From Muribaculaceae bacterium (lineage in GTDB: Bacteria > Bacteroidota > Bacteroidia > Bacteroidales > Muribaculaceae), in assembly GCA_022509085.1 (NCBI GenBank), contig JAFLTW010000013.1:1-58932 (forward strand): a DNA stretch of 58,932 nucleotides. Direction: 5' to 3'. Of this stretch, positions 43,764-52,470 are shown piece by piece (positions within the stretch are counted from its first letter, which is position 1; each line of letters starts with the position of its first letter). The notes under the pieces are model-generated. The model ran no database searches and was not told the DNA's origin. It worked only from the letters and a program-made list of their open reading frames with translations. The position numbers and the translations under genes are program-made.

Positions 43764-46118
43764 ATGAAATATACCAGATTAGTTTTAGGTCTGCTTGGCG
43801 TCTCGATGGCTTTCGCTTCGTGTAACGACGACCTTATGGAGTGGCGCGACCCCGACGGCACCGTACGTCCCGAGGAGCTCCCTCTCGAGCTCCGCGAGAA
43901 GATTGCCAGGTATGACTATGTGAAGAACTATATGGAGGAATACCGTCCCGGTGTCGACATCACCGTCGGCATGGGTCTCGACAACTTCCTCGACATACCC
44001 ATCTACGAACAGACCGTGCTCGACAACTTCCAGGGATGCACCTTCGGCAACGCCCTGAAACACCAGAGCGTGGTGCAAAACAACGGCTCCTACAACTGGG
44101 GCACCGTCGACCGCTTCCTGGCCAAGGAAACGGGCCTGAAGGTGCACGGCCACAACATGCTCTGGCACACCCAGCAAAACCAGTCGTATCTGCGCAGCCT
44201 CATCGCTCCAGAGCTCCAGATGGGATCTACCGACAGCGACATCTTCAACATGCTCGTGGGCGACGACTCCAACTTCGACGGAGGCACCAAGGGCTCCTGG
44301 AACTCCTGGGGCAACGACAGCGAGACCGAAGTAGTGGCTCCCGGCCGCGGCGACTCCGGCTACTGCCTCAAGCTTATGAACCCCGCGGAAGCAGACTTCT
44401 ACCAGGCCCAGGCTGCCTACTCCTTCTCGTCATTCCTTGAACCGGGCAACTATAAGATGCGCTTCTATGCCAAGGCCGACGCTCCGGGTCAGCTCCAGTT
44501 CAGATATCAGAACAGCGAGTATGGCCACCAGCCCAACTTCGCCGCCTTCAACGTCGGCACCGACTGGACCCTCTGCGAGCAGGCATTCGAGCTTACCCAC
44601 GAAGACATCGAGCAGATCCTGATAAACTTCGGCCAGGACGCCACCACCTTCTACGTGGACGACATTGAGTTCGGCCTCGTGAACGAGGAAGCCGGCGAAC
44701 CCTCCGACCCGATGATCAACGTGCTCCCCGCCAACGCCAGCACGTTCGACGGCCTTACCGACGGCTCAACCGGCGGCTGGGGTTCATGGGGCGGCAATAA
44801 AGACGAGGTGAAGAGCGTGGCCGGTGAAGGCCCCGACGGCTCCGTATGCGTCATGCTCAAGAACAACGGCGACGGCGACGCCTGGGAAGCTCAGTTTGCA
44901 TATACTTTCGACCAGCCTCTCGAGCAGGGCGTCACCTACATCATCTCCTTCGACGCCAAGAGCGAATCGGGCGCCGGTCAGCTCCAGTTCCAGTATCAGA
45001 ACGGTACGTCTTACGGCAGCCAGGGCGGCTACCATACCTTCGAGATCGGCAAATCGTGGACTCCCTGCGAATATGAGTTCGTGATCAGCGACTATGACGA
45101 CGTTGACCGTATCATCCTCAACTTCGGCGCCGTTGGCGACACATACTATATCGACAACATCAAGTTTGGCGCTTCGCTCAGCTCCCTGAAGGCTCCCAAG
45201 CGCTTCACTACGCGCGCTTCCTCCGTATACTACGTGCTCAAGTCGGCCGACGAGAAGAAGGCCCTCCTGCTCGGCGCAATGGAAGAATGGATTAAGGAAG
45301 CCATGCTCCACGTAGGCAAATACTGCACGTCTTACGACGTCATCAACGAGCCCATCGGCGACGACGCCACCTTCCGCGGCATCAACGCGCGCGGCTGGAG
45401 CGGCAACGATAAGGAACCCGTGGAAGACACAGTAACAGGCCTCAACCTCAATTGGGAGAACGGCGCCGGTAACGGCCACTTCTACTGGGGATACTACATC
45501 GGCATGGACTACGCCGTCAAGGCCTTCCAGTTCGCACGCAAGTATGCCGACCAGGTGAACCCCGAGGTGAAGCTCTTCGTCAACGACTACAACCTTGAGA
45601 CCAACCCCGCCAAGCTTGCCAAGCTCATCGAGTTTGCCGAATATATCGACAATAACGGAGCCCATGTAGACGGTCTCGGCACGCAGATGCACGTCACCGC
45701 CTCCAGCATCACCAAGGAGCAGGTAGACGCCATGTTCCAGACGATGGCCAAGACGGGCAAGCTCATCCGCATCACGGAGCTCGACGTTGCTCTCGGCACC
45801 GCTGCACCCTCTGTTGAGGAGCAGCAGCTCCAGTCCGATGTCTACCAGATGATCCTCACCTCCTATTTCGAGAACATCCCGAAGGAGCAGCAGCATGGTG
45901 TGACCATCTGGAGCCTTACCGACAACGCCAAGGAGCACGAATACTGGCTCAATGGCGACACTCCCAACATCTTCGACGCCGACTATCAGCGTAAGCTCGC
46001 CTATAAGGGTGTTTGCGACGCAATCATAGGTTTCGACCCCTCCGGCGACTGGGAAAGCCCCGACTTCAGCAAGAAGCCTTCGGCAGTCCCCTCCGAAGAT
46101 ACTGAAACGGAAGAATAA
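43764..46118 (+). CDS. surface GH10 xylanase with two inserted CBMs
   Basis: An endo-xylanase whose barrel is interrupted by two carbohydrate-binding modules. The lipobox is A-S-C followed by N-D-D-L (surface export). The GH10 N-half (~30-155, H-N-M-L-W-H-T-Q) is followed by CBM4/9-like module 1 (~165-312) and module 2 (~318-473). The GH10 C-half then carries acid/base Glu (D-V-I-N-E-P) and nucleophile Glu (I-T-E-L-D-V). This layout is known from Prevotella and Bacteroides xylanases. It would make the first cuts in xylan at the cell surface. The last residues are Glu/Thr-rich. Confidence 0.93.
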   Translation: MKYTRLVLGLLGVSMAFASCNDDLMEWRDPDGTVRPEELPLELREKIARYDYVKNYMEEYRPGVDITVGMGLDNFLDIPIYEQTVLDNFQGCTFGNALKHQSVVQNNGSYNWGTVDRFLAKETGLKVHGHNMLWHTQQNQSYLRSLIAPELQMGSTDSDIFNMLVGDDSNFDGGTKGSWNSWGNDSETEVVAPGRGDSGYCLKLMNPAEADFYQAQAAYSFSSFLEPGNYKMRFYAKADAPGQLQFRYQNSEYGHQPNFAAFNVGTDWTLCEQAFELTHEDIEQILINFGQDATTFYVDDIEFGLVNEEAGEPSDPMINVLPANASTFDGLTDGSTGGWGSWGGNKDEVKSVAGEGPDGSVCVMLKNNGDGDAWEAQFAYTFDQPLEQGVTYIISFDAKSESGAGQLQFQYQNGTSYGSQGGYHTFEIGKSWTPCEYEFVISDYDDVDRIILNFGAVGDTYYIDNIKFGASLSSLKAPKRFTTRASSVYYVLKSADEKKALLLGAMEEWIKEAMLHVGKYCTSYDVINEPIGDDATFRGINARGWSGNDKEPVEDTVTGLNLNWENGAGNGHFYWGYYIGMDYAVKAFQFARKYADQVNPEVKLFVNDYNLETNPAKLAKLIEFAEYIDNNGAHVDGLGTQMHVTASSITKEQVDAMFQTMAKTGKLIRITELDVALGTAAPSVEEQQLQSDVYQMILTSYFENIPKEQQHGVTIWSLTDNAKEHEYWLNGDTPNIFDADYQRKLAYKGVCDAIIGFDPSGDWESPDFSKKPSAVPSEDTETEE

Positions 46119-46132
46119 ATACCTTACCTACG

Positions 46133-46172
46133 GCAGGGAGGCCTCCGCTTCCCCGGAAGGCCCTCCTGCCAC
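46133..46172 (+). terminator. GC-rich hairpin after the GH10 gene
   Basis: GGCAGG at 46133-46138 pairs with CCTGCC at its far end, with an extended but bulged GGCC stem inside. Only a weak CTCTTT run follows, so it probably attenuates rather than stops transcription before the CBM gene. Confidence 0.45.
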
Positions 46173-46236
46173 CCTCTTTGGATGCATATCCCAATTAGAA
46201 CACACATTAACCTTTAATTAACAACAGTTTATTTCT

Positions 46237-47421
46237 ATGAAAAAATTTTTACTTTCATTAGGTGTTGCCATGATTGCCATGACGGCATCCGCAGCAGTCG
46301 ACAATCTGCTCGACGCCAACAACTCCACTTTTGAGAACGGCCAGAAAAACGGTTGGTCAAGCTGGGGCAACGGCTCCGAGTCGGCCGTAGTTGAAGGTGG
46401 CTACAACAGCACATACTGCCTCGAGCTCAAGAATCCCGCAGCGGGCGACGACTACTATGTGGCCCAGGCTGCCTATACTTTCTCCGAACCCCTCGCCCAG
46501 GGCGACTACACCCTCACTCTGTGGGCCAAGAGCGCTGAGGCCGGCGGCTCGATTCAGGTGGCTTACCAGAACAGCACCGACTACAGTGGTGGTGGCTATA
46601 CTGCTTTAGAACTCACTACTGAATGGAAACAGTTTACCAAGAACTTCGCAATCGAAAAAGACGGCGTTGACCGCATCCTCATCAGCTTCGGCAAGGTTGT
46701 CGGCACGTTCTATGTTGACGACATCGAATTCGGCGAACCCGTAGAAGACGAAGGTGGCGAAGGCTTCCAGGCTCCCGAAGGCTACAAGGTGATTCTCTCC
46801 GGCGACACCTCCGATGGTACCCTCATCTCCGCTTGGGACGCTGAATTTGAAAACAGCTCTGAAGACGGCAAGGAGTGCATCAAGTATGTCAACGCCACTG
46901 CTGGCGACGGCTATACCCACCAGATTGCCCTCGACCTCAACTACGACCCCGAGACCGTATACTACATCACTTTCGACGTAAAGGGTACTCCCTCCACTGC
47001 CGCCAATTCCGCATGGTATCAGTATAAGGCTACCTACTCAGCTCTCGGCTACAGCGATTTCAACGAGTTCAAGATCTCTTCCGACAGCGAGTGGAAGCAG
47101 GTGGTGCTCCAGGGTGAATATACGGCTAAGGAAGCTGAAGACGGCACTGAGATGACCGCCGACCGCGTGGTGCTCAACCTCGGCGCATACGTAGGCACAG
47201 CATACTTCACCAACTTCAAGGTATACGGCCCCGGCAGCGACGAGCCCGGTGACGAGCCTGGTGACGAGCCCGGTGATGACAATGGCGTTTACAACGTGGA
47301 AAGCGCTGCTCCCAACGCTCCCGTATTCAACCTCCAGGGCATCAAGGTTGGCACTACTGAAAATGTAAGCAATCTTCCTAAAGGTATATATATCGTTAAC
47401 GGTAAAAAAATTGTTTGGTAA
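46237..47421 (+). CDS. secreted CBM protein with sorting-like tail
   Basis: A signal peptide (~20 residues) is followed by a CBM4/9-like module (~25-165) clearly related to those inside the GH10 enzyme (S-S-W-G-N-G-S-E-S; F-Y-V-D-D-I-E-F-G). A second beta-sandwich (~175-340) ends T-N-F-K-V-Y-G-P-G. Then come a P-G-D-E repeat linker and a C-terminal tail with V-F-N-L-Q-G-I-K-V and G-I-Y-I-V-N-G-K-K, like the tail of the leucine-rich protein at 6431. No catalytic domain is seen: it probably binds xylan. A 118-bp gap with a hairpin suggests lower or separate expression. Confidence 0.82.
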   Translation: MKKFLLSLGVAMIAMTASAAVDNLLDANNSTFENGQKNGWSSWGNGSESAVVEGGYNSTYCLELKNPAAGDDYYVAQAAYTFSEPLAQGDYTLTLWAKSAEAGGSIQVAYQNSTDYSGGGYTALELTTEWKQFTKNFAIEKDGVDRILISFGKVVGTFYVDDIEFGEPVEDEGGEGFQAPEGYKVILSGDTSDGTLISAWDAEFENSSEDGKECIKYVNATAGDGYTHQIALDLNYDPETVYYITFDVKGTPSTAANSAWYQYKATYSALGYSDFNEFKISSDSEWKQVVLQGEYTAKEAEDGTEMTADRVVLNLGAYVGTAYFTNFKVYGPGSDEPGDEPGDEPGDDNGVYNVESAAPNAPVFNLQGIKVGTTENVSNLPKGIYIVNGKKIVW

Positions 47422-47448
47422 TTTCGTTACTAAGGTTTCTTTACGACT

Positions 47449-47486
47449 GAGGGGGCGTGGCAGTGGTTGCCACACCCCCTCTTTTT
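47449..47486 (+). terminator. intrinsic terminator of the susC operon
   Basis: GAGGGGGCGTGGCA (47449-47462) pairs with TGCCACACCCCCTC (47468-47481) with one mismatch and is followed by TTTTTT. It ends the rightward xylan operon. Confidence 0.88.
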
Positions 47487-47510
47487 TGCTATCGATTTTT
47501 TAGATTTACT

Positions 47511-47882
47511 TCAAATGAGGTTGCGCATCACGCCCCAGCCCACCACCATCGCGAGCACAGTGAAAATTAAGGCGGGGTGGGCCATCGCGCGGTAGAGCCG
47601 CGGGTGTCGCTCCCGGCGCAGCTCCGCGTAGGCCATAAGTCCCACTACGGGTAGCATCACGACAAGCAGAGGGTTGAAGCCCCAGGCGCCCGGGAGGTCG
47701 CCGTTGAGCAGGGCATGCACGGCTCGCTGGCTTCCGCAGCCCGGGCATTCAAGCCCCGTGAGCGTCAGCAAAGGGCAGCGTGGCAGCCAAGCGCTGGTGG
47801 AGGGGTCGACGAGTGTGTAGAGCGCCAGGAAACATAACGCTACCCCGACTCCAAGCCAAAGCCATACCCTTCTGCGTGCCAT
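47511..47882 (-). CDS. DUF2752 membrane protein
   Basis: A small inner-membrane protein with about three hydrophobic segments and the DUF2752 core C-P-L-L-T-L-T-G-L-E-C-P-G-C-G-S-Q-R-A. Its conserved cysteines may bind a metal or form disulfides. The function is unknown. In Bacteroidota it often lies next to CD225/dispanin-type membrane proteins, as here (43-bp gap). Confidence 0.85.
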   Translation of the reverse strand: MARRRVWLWLGVGVALCFLALYTLVDPSTSAWLPRCPLLTLTGLECPGCGSQRAVHALLNGDLPGAWGFNPLLVVMLPVVGLMAYAELRRERHPRLYRAMAHPALIFTVLAMVVGWGVMRNLI

Positions 47883-47924
47883 CAGAGTTTACCGACTGTC
47901 TTATAGAGATAAAGAGTCTGGCGC

Positions 47925-48863
47925 CTAATCCATAAAGAGAGTAAGGGGAAGGTAGAGTGTGCCCCAGATGATGCCGGCCACTATGGAGATGATACACCAT
48001 ATCTGGGCGTTGCGCGAGGCGCGTTTGGCGCCCTCGATGTCGCCGTTGTAGTAGCGGGAGCTTACGCTGGCAGAGTAGACGATGGCCACGATGCCGGGGA
48101 TGAGGCAGCAGAAGATGGTGATGAGCACCGACCATATCAGGTAGGTGTTGGGCATCGGTTCGCGATGCTCTGTGTGCTGCTGATATTGCGGCGGAGCCGG
48201 TTGCCGGTACTGAGGGGGAGTCGGTTGGCCGTATTGCGGCCCGGCGCCGTAGTAGGGCGGGGGAGTGGCGCCATGGTGCGTTGGTTGCGGGGCTTCGTGT
48301 TCTTTGGATGCTTCGGGAGTTTCAGGAGTTTTGGACTCTTCGTGCTCTTCAGAGACTTCAGAGACTTCGGTAGGTACGGAGGCTTCCGGAGTCTCCGGAA
48401 TCTCCGTTCCCTCGGTTTGCTCTCCGTCTTCCTTGAGCGCCTCGGCCCATTCGCTTTCGATGCCGTCAAACACCTCCACTACCTCCACCGTGGTGGCTGC
48501 GGGGGGTGCCGTCCGTCGTTTCCCGGCCTCGATCACCTCCAGAGGCGCTGCGGCGGCCGAGGTGGGAGTCAGGATGGCGCCGGCATAGGCCTCCTCGAGC
48601 TCGCGGGGGAGGGAAGAGTCGAAACCGTCGACCACCAGGAGCTCCACCCCGCGCTCCTTGAGCATCGCGGTAAGGGTGTCGGCCGGGGTGTCGGGCAGGA
48701 TGTAGACCACCTCCACGCCCTCGCGGAGCATTGTGGTGGCTATCGGTGCCTCGGGATTGTCGGTGAGGAGGCTGTCTACCGTCACGCGGTTGCCCTCCTT
48801 GAAAAATTCGTATATGCTCAGGCCTTTCTCGCCTGCTCCGGATGAAATTATCGCTATCCTCAT
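47925..48863 (-). CDS. PurN-like domain fused to CD225/dispanin membrane domain
   Basis: Three parts are visible. Residues 1-~110 resemble the Rossmann half of glycinamide ribonucleotide formyltransferase (M-R-I-A-I-I-S-S-G; E-L-L-V-V-D-G-F) but stop before the formyl-transfer residues, so catalysis is unlikely. A Glu/Ser/Thr-rich and then Pro/Gln/Tyr-rich linker (~130-235) follows. The C-terminal ~75 residues are a CD225-type two-helix membrane domain (L-I-W-S-V-L-I-T-I-F-C-C; N-A-Q-I-W-C-I-I-S-I). The function is unknown; a ligand-sensing domain tied to a membrane anchor is conceivable. Confidence 0.75.
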   Translation of the reverse strand: MRIAIISSGAGEKGLSIYEFFKEGNRVTVDSLLTDNPEAPIATTMLREGVEVVYILPDTPADTLTAMLKERGVELLVVDGFDSSLPRELEEAYAGAILTPTSAAAAPLEVIEAGKRRTAPPAATTVEVVEVFDGIESEWAEALKEDGEQTEGTEIPETPEASVPTEVSEVSEEHEESKTPETPEASKEHEAPQPTHHGATPPPYYGAGPQYGQPTPPQYRQPAPPQYQQHTEHREPMPNTYLIWSVLITIFCCLIPGIVAIVYSASVSSRYYNGDIEGAKRASRNAQIWCIISIVAGIIWGTLYLPLTLFMD

Positions 48864-48887
48864 TATCTCTTGTCTCTTAACTCATAA

Positions 48888-50747
48888 TTATTCCCTGCTG
48901 TCTACTCTTTGGAGGGCCACAAGCTTGTGATACACTCCCTCGAGGGCCATCAATTCGCTGTGGGTGCCCTGCTCCACGATGCGTCCCTCCTGCATCACAC
49001 AGATGATGTCGGCGTTGACGATTGTGGAGAGCCGGTGTGCGATCACCAGCGTGGTGCGCTCGTGCATAAGGCGGTCGAGGGCCTCCTGCACCAGGCGTTC
49101 GCTTTCGGTGTCGAGGGCGGAGGTGGCCTCGTCGAGAATCAGTATCGAGGGGTTGCGCAGCAGTGCGCGGGCTATGCTGAGGCGCTGCCGCTGGCCGCCG
49201 GAGAGGCGGCTGCCGCGGTCGCCGATGTTGGTCTGGTAGCCGTCGGGGGTCTGCATTATGAAGTCGTGGGCGTTGGCCATACGTGCGGCGCGTTCCACGT
49301 CTTCGCGGGTGGCTCCGGGGGAGCCGAAGGCTATGTTGTTGTAGATGGTGTCGTTGAAGAGTATGGGCTCCTGGTTTACGATGCCCATCAGGCTTCGGAG
49401 GGCCCGTATGTCGGCGTCTCTCACGTCGGTGCCGTTCACCCTGAGTGAGCCTTCGCTGACGTCCCAGAGCCGGGGGATGAGGTCGGCCATGGTCGATTTG
49501 CCGGAACCCGACTGGCCCACGAGGGCCACGGTCTTGCCAGGGGGGATGTGGAGGTTGATGTTGCGCAACACGTAGTGGCATTCGTCGCCGTCGCGCACAT
49601 AGGCGAAGGATACGTCGCGAAATTCTATGGAGCTGTTGGGGCCGTCGGGAGCCACGCAACGGGGCTCTGCCGGCGATTTTATGGGGTTTTCGGCGTTGAT
49701 CACCTCGTCTACCCTCTCAAGGGCGGCGAGGCCGCGCTGCATGGCGTAGCCGGTCTTGGCGAGCTCCTTGGCTGGATTGATGATGCTGTAGAAGATCACC
49801 ATGTAGTAGATGAAGCCGGCGGCGTCGATGGTGCTGTCGCCGGAGATTATCAGCGAACCGCCAAACCATAGGATAGCGCCGATGGCTATGGTGCCGAGCA
49901 GCTCGCTCATGGGGTGGGCCAGGGCGTTGCGGCGCGCCACGGCGTTCGAGAGCCGGTAGAAGGTGTCGGTGAGCTGGCGGAACAGGGAGGCCATGTGGCT
50001 CTCGGCGTTGAAGGCCTTGATCACACGCAGGCCGCCGATGGTCTCCTCGGTGGTGGAGAGAAGTGAGCCCGACATCTGCTGCTGGCGCAGCGACTTGGCC
50101 TTGAGCTTCTTGCCTATGCGCCCCATAACGTAGCCGGCCAGCGGCAGCAACACGAAGACGAAGATGGTGAGCTGCCAGCTGATGAAGATCATCATCGCCA
50201 GGCACACTATGATCATGATGGGGTATTTAAGCACGGCGTTTATGCTGGAGGAGACGGAGTTTTCCACCTCTCCCACGTCGTTCATCACCCTTGAGATGAT
50301 GTCGCCCTTGCGCTCGTTGCTGAAGTAGCCGATGGGGAGGGCAAGGATCTTGTCGAAGAGGGTCTCGCGCAGGTCGCGTATTATGCCGTTGCGCATGGGG
50401 ATGATGAAATAGTCGGTGAGGTAGGCCGTCCCGACCTTGAGCAGTGTCATGAAGATGAGCACGGCCGTCAGGAAGGCCAGGGCCAGCGAGGCCCCGGAGT
50501 CGGTGATGATCCGGTCGGTGTAATAGTAGAAGTTGTTTACGAGACTTTCCTTGAGGTTGGAGGTGGTGGGCTCGATATAGTCGTAGTGTTCCTGCGAGAT
50601 GCCGAAGAGCATCTGCAGGATGGGGATGATGAACGCAAACGAGAATATCGTCATCAACGACGTAAGGATGTTGAAGATGAAGTTCAGGATGATGTTGCGC
50701 TTATATTTCAGCCCGAACCTTCGAAAGAACCTCCACAAGTCTTTCAT
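48888..50747 (-). CDS. MsbA-like ABC exporter (fused membrane and ATPase domains)
   Basis: A half-transporter of 619 residues that works as a homodimer to move lipids, lipopolysaccharide core or drugs across the inner membrane. The N-terminal six-helix domain (~20-330) is followed by an ATPase with Walker A (G-Q-S-G-S-G-K-S-T), the signature L-S-G-G-Q-R-Q-R, Walker B (I-L-I-L-D-E-A-T) and the switch histidine (V-I-A-H-R-L-S). The start at 50747 is the first that gives the usual N-terminus (M-K-D-L-W-R-F-F). It is divergent from the polyprenyl synthase gene. Confidence 0.92.
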   Translation of the reverse strand: MKDLWRFFRRFGLKYKRNIILNFIFNILTSLMTIFSFAFIIPILQMLFGISQEHYDYIEPTTSNLKESLVNNFYYYTDRIITDSGASLALAFLTAVLIFMTLLKVGTAYLTDYFIIPMRNGIIRDLRETLFDKILALPIGYFSNERKGDIISRVMNDVGEVENSVSSSINAVLKYPIMIIVCLAMMIFISWQLTIFVFVLLPLAGYVMGRIGKKLKAKSLRQQQMSGSLLSTTEETIGGLRVIKAFNAESHMASLFRQLTDTFYRLSNAVARRNALAHPMSELLGTIAIGAILWFGGSLIISGDSTIDAAGFIYYMVIFYSIINPAKELAKTGYAMQRGLAALERVDEVINAENPIKSPAEPRCVAPDGPNSSIEFRDVSFAYVRDGDECHYVLRNINLHIPPGKTVALVGQSGSGKSTMADLIPRLWDVSEGSLRVNGTDVRDADIRALRSLMGIVNQEPILFNDTIYNNIAFGSPGATREDVERAARMANAHDFIMQTPDGYQTNIGDRGSRLSGGQRQRLSIARALLRNPSILILDEATSALDTESERLVQEALDRLMHERTTLVIAHRLSTIVNADIICVMQEGRIVEQGTHSELMALEGVYHKLVALQRVDSRE

Positions 50748-50771
50748 ATGGTGCAAAATTAATAAAAAATT

Positions 50772-50779
50772 ACTAAATT
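50772..50779 (+). promoter_or_regulatory. -7 box of the polyprenyl synthase gene
   Basis: TAAATTTG matches TAnnTTTG and lies 10 bases before the TTG start at 50790. With so little leader, either the mRNA is nearly leaderless or translation begins further in. Confidence 0.5.
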
Positions 50780-50789
50780 TGCAGAGTTT

Positions 50790-51821
50790 TTGGCCATAGA
50801 CCACACCGAGTTGGACACCGACAGGAGTAAAGAGACGAAGCAGCCGACGGTTCTGGACCGGATCCAGCAGACCATGTCGGCGGAGATTGAGGCGATGAAC
50901 GGCATCATCCGTTCGTCGCTTGCAACGGACCATCCTCTCGTCAACAGCATCATCGACAATTATCTGCTCACCAAGGGGAAGCAGATACGCCCCATCCTGG
51001 TGATGCTCTCCGCGCGCATGTTTGGCGCAATCACGGAGACGGTGCTCCATTCGGCCGCGGCCCTGGAGATGCTCCATAACGCCACACTGATCCATGATGA
51101 CGTGGTCGACCAGACGCCGCTGCGGCGGGGTCGCCCTACGGTCAACGCCGTGTGGGGCAACCATCTGGCCGTGCTCTCGGGCGACATCTTCGTGTCGAAG
51201 GCCCTCTCTACGGGTGTGCGTACGCGCAACCTGGCTATCCTCGACACTCTCTCGGCCCTGGGCACGGAACTCTCGCTGGGCGAGATGGACCAGCTTTTCA
51301 ACGCCCGCAGCCACGTGCTCAACAAGGAGGCATATTTCGATATGATCGGCCGCAAGACGGCCTCGCTCTTCGTTGGCTGTGTGCGCATCGGCGCCCAGGC
51401 TGTCGGTGCCTCCGAGGAGGAGTTTGGCTCCCTCGAGAGGTTTGCGCGGCTGCTCGGTCTGGCTTTCCAGATCCGCGACGATATCTTCGACTATTTCCCT
51501 TCCGACGACATAGGCAAGCCCTCGGGCCACGACCTTCTGGAGGGGAAGGTTACGCTCCCGATTCTGGCGGCGCTCGAGTCGGCTCCGGCTGAGAAGGCGG
51601 AGGAGGTGAGGACCCTGCTGCTTGGCGACTGTGAGTTTTCGCCCGAGGAGGTGGCGTGCATCCAGCGCTTTGCCATCGACAACGGAGGCATCGAGGTGGC
51701 ACGCGCCGAGATGAGGCGCCTTCAGGAGGAGGGTCTGGAGATCCTTCACACCTATCCCTCGTCGCCCGCACGCGGATATTTCGAGGAGATATTCGATTTT
51801 ATTATTGAACGTACGCTCTGA
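50790..51821 (+). CDS. polyprenyl (octaprenyl-type) diphosphate synthase
   Basis: Elongates farnesyl diphosphate with isopentenyl units to give the quinone side chain or a related polyprenyl chain. Both Asp-rich metal motifs are present (L-I-H-D-D-V-V-D near 95 and F-Q-I-R-D-D-I-F-D near 230). No ATG fits the usual N-terminus: the open frame starts with TTG at 50790, and the next ATG at 50874 would remove residues conserved in the family, so TTG is preferred. It is followed 4 bp later by the RNase HII gene. Confidence 0.9.
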   Translation: MAIDHTELDTDRSKETKQPTVLDRIQQTMSAEIEAMNGIIRSSLATDHPLVNSIIDNYLLTKGKQIRPILVMLSARMFGAITETVLHSAAALEMLHNATLIHDDVVDQTPLRRGRPTVNAVWGNHLAVLSGDIFVSKALSTGVRTRNLAILDTLSALGTELSLGEMDQLFNARSHVLNKEAYFDMIGRKTASLFVGCVRIGAQAVGASEEEFGSLERFARLLGLAFQIRDDIFDYFPSDDIGKPSGHDLLEGKVTLPILAALESAPAEKAEEVRTLLLGDCEFSPEEVACIQRFAIDNGGIEVARAEMRRLQEEGLEILHTYPSSPARGYFEEIFDFIIERTL

Positions 51822-51825
51822 CAGG

Positions 51826-52452
51826 ATGCTGCTCCCCTATATGATTGGCGGCGTGGCGGAGGCCGGTCTCGACGAGGCCGGACGCGGCTGCCTTTGCGGC
51901 CCCGTAGCCTGCGCGGCCGTAATCCTGCCGCCCGACTTCCGCAATGGCGATGTCAATGACTCCAAGAAGCTCTCCGCCCGGCAGCGCGAGGGGCTGGCGG
52001 AGTGTATCAAGGAGGCGGCTCTGGCCTGGGCGGTGGAGCTGGTGAGCGCCGAGGAGATCGACCGTATCAATATCCTGAATGCCTCCATCATCGGGATGCA
52101 CCGGGCCGTGGCCCGGCTCGCGGTGAGGCCGCAGCATCTGATTGTTGACGGCAACCGGTTTAAGGAGTATGTCGACGAAGACTTCAGCCGCATCCCTCAC
52201 CACACGGTGGTGAAGGGAGACGGGAAGTATCTCTCCATCGCGGCGGCCTCCATTCTGGCCAAGACAGCGCGCGACGCGTATATGACGGAGCTGGCAGCTG
52301 AATATCCCGGCTACGGGTGGGAGCGCAACATGGGCTATCCCACCAGGGAACATCTGAAAGCGTTAGGTAAGCTGGGAGTGACGCCCCATCACAGGCTCTC
52401 GTACGCTCCCGTAAGGGCAATACTTGAAGAGAGGGGCGGATGTGTAAGATAA
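51826..52452 (+). CDS. rnhB: ribonuclease HII
   Basis: Cuts the RNA strand of RNA-DNA hybrids and removes ribonucleotides from DNA. The active-site signature G-L-D-E-A-G-R-G (Asp-Glu) lies near residue 15, a further Asp in V-D-G-N-R-F near 107, and the S-I-L-A-K-T-A-R-D helix near 140 supplies the last Asp. The start at 51826 (M-L-L-P-Y-M) follows the previous stop by 4 bp; a TTG 21 bases upstream is less likely. About 208 residues, normal. Confidence 0.94.
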   Translation: MLLPYMIGGVAEAGLDEAGRGCLCGPVACAAVILPPDFRNGDVNDSKKLSARQREGLAECIKEAALAWAVELVSAEEIDRINILNASIIGMHRAVARLAVRPQHLIVDGNRFKEYVDEDFSRIPHHTVVKGDGKYLSIAAASILAKTARDAYMTELAAEYPGYGWERNMGYPTREHLKALGKLGVTPHHRLSYAPVRAILEERGGCVR

Positions 52453-52470
52453 TCTGAGGTGCAGGAGGGC

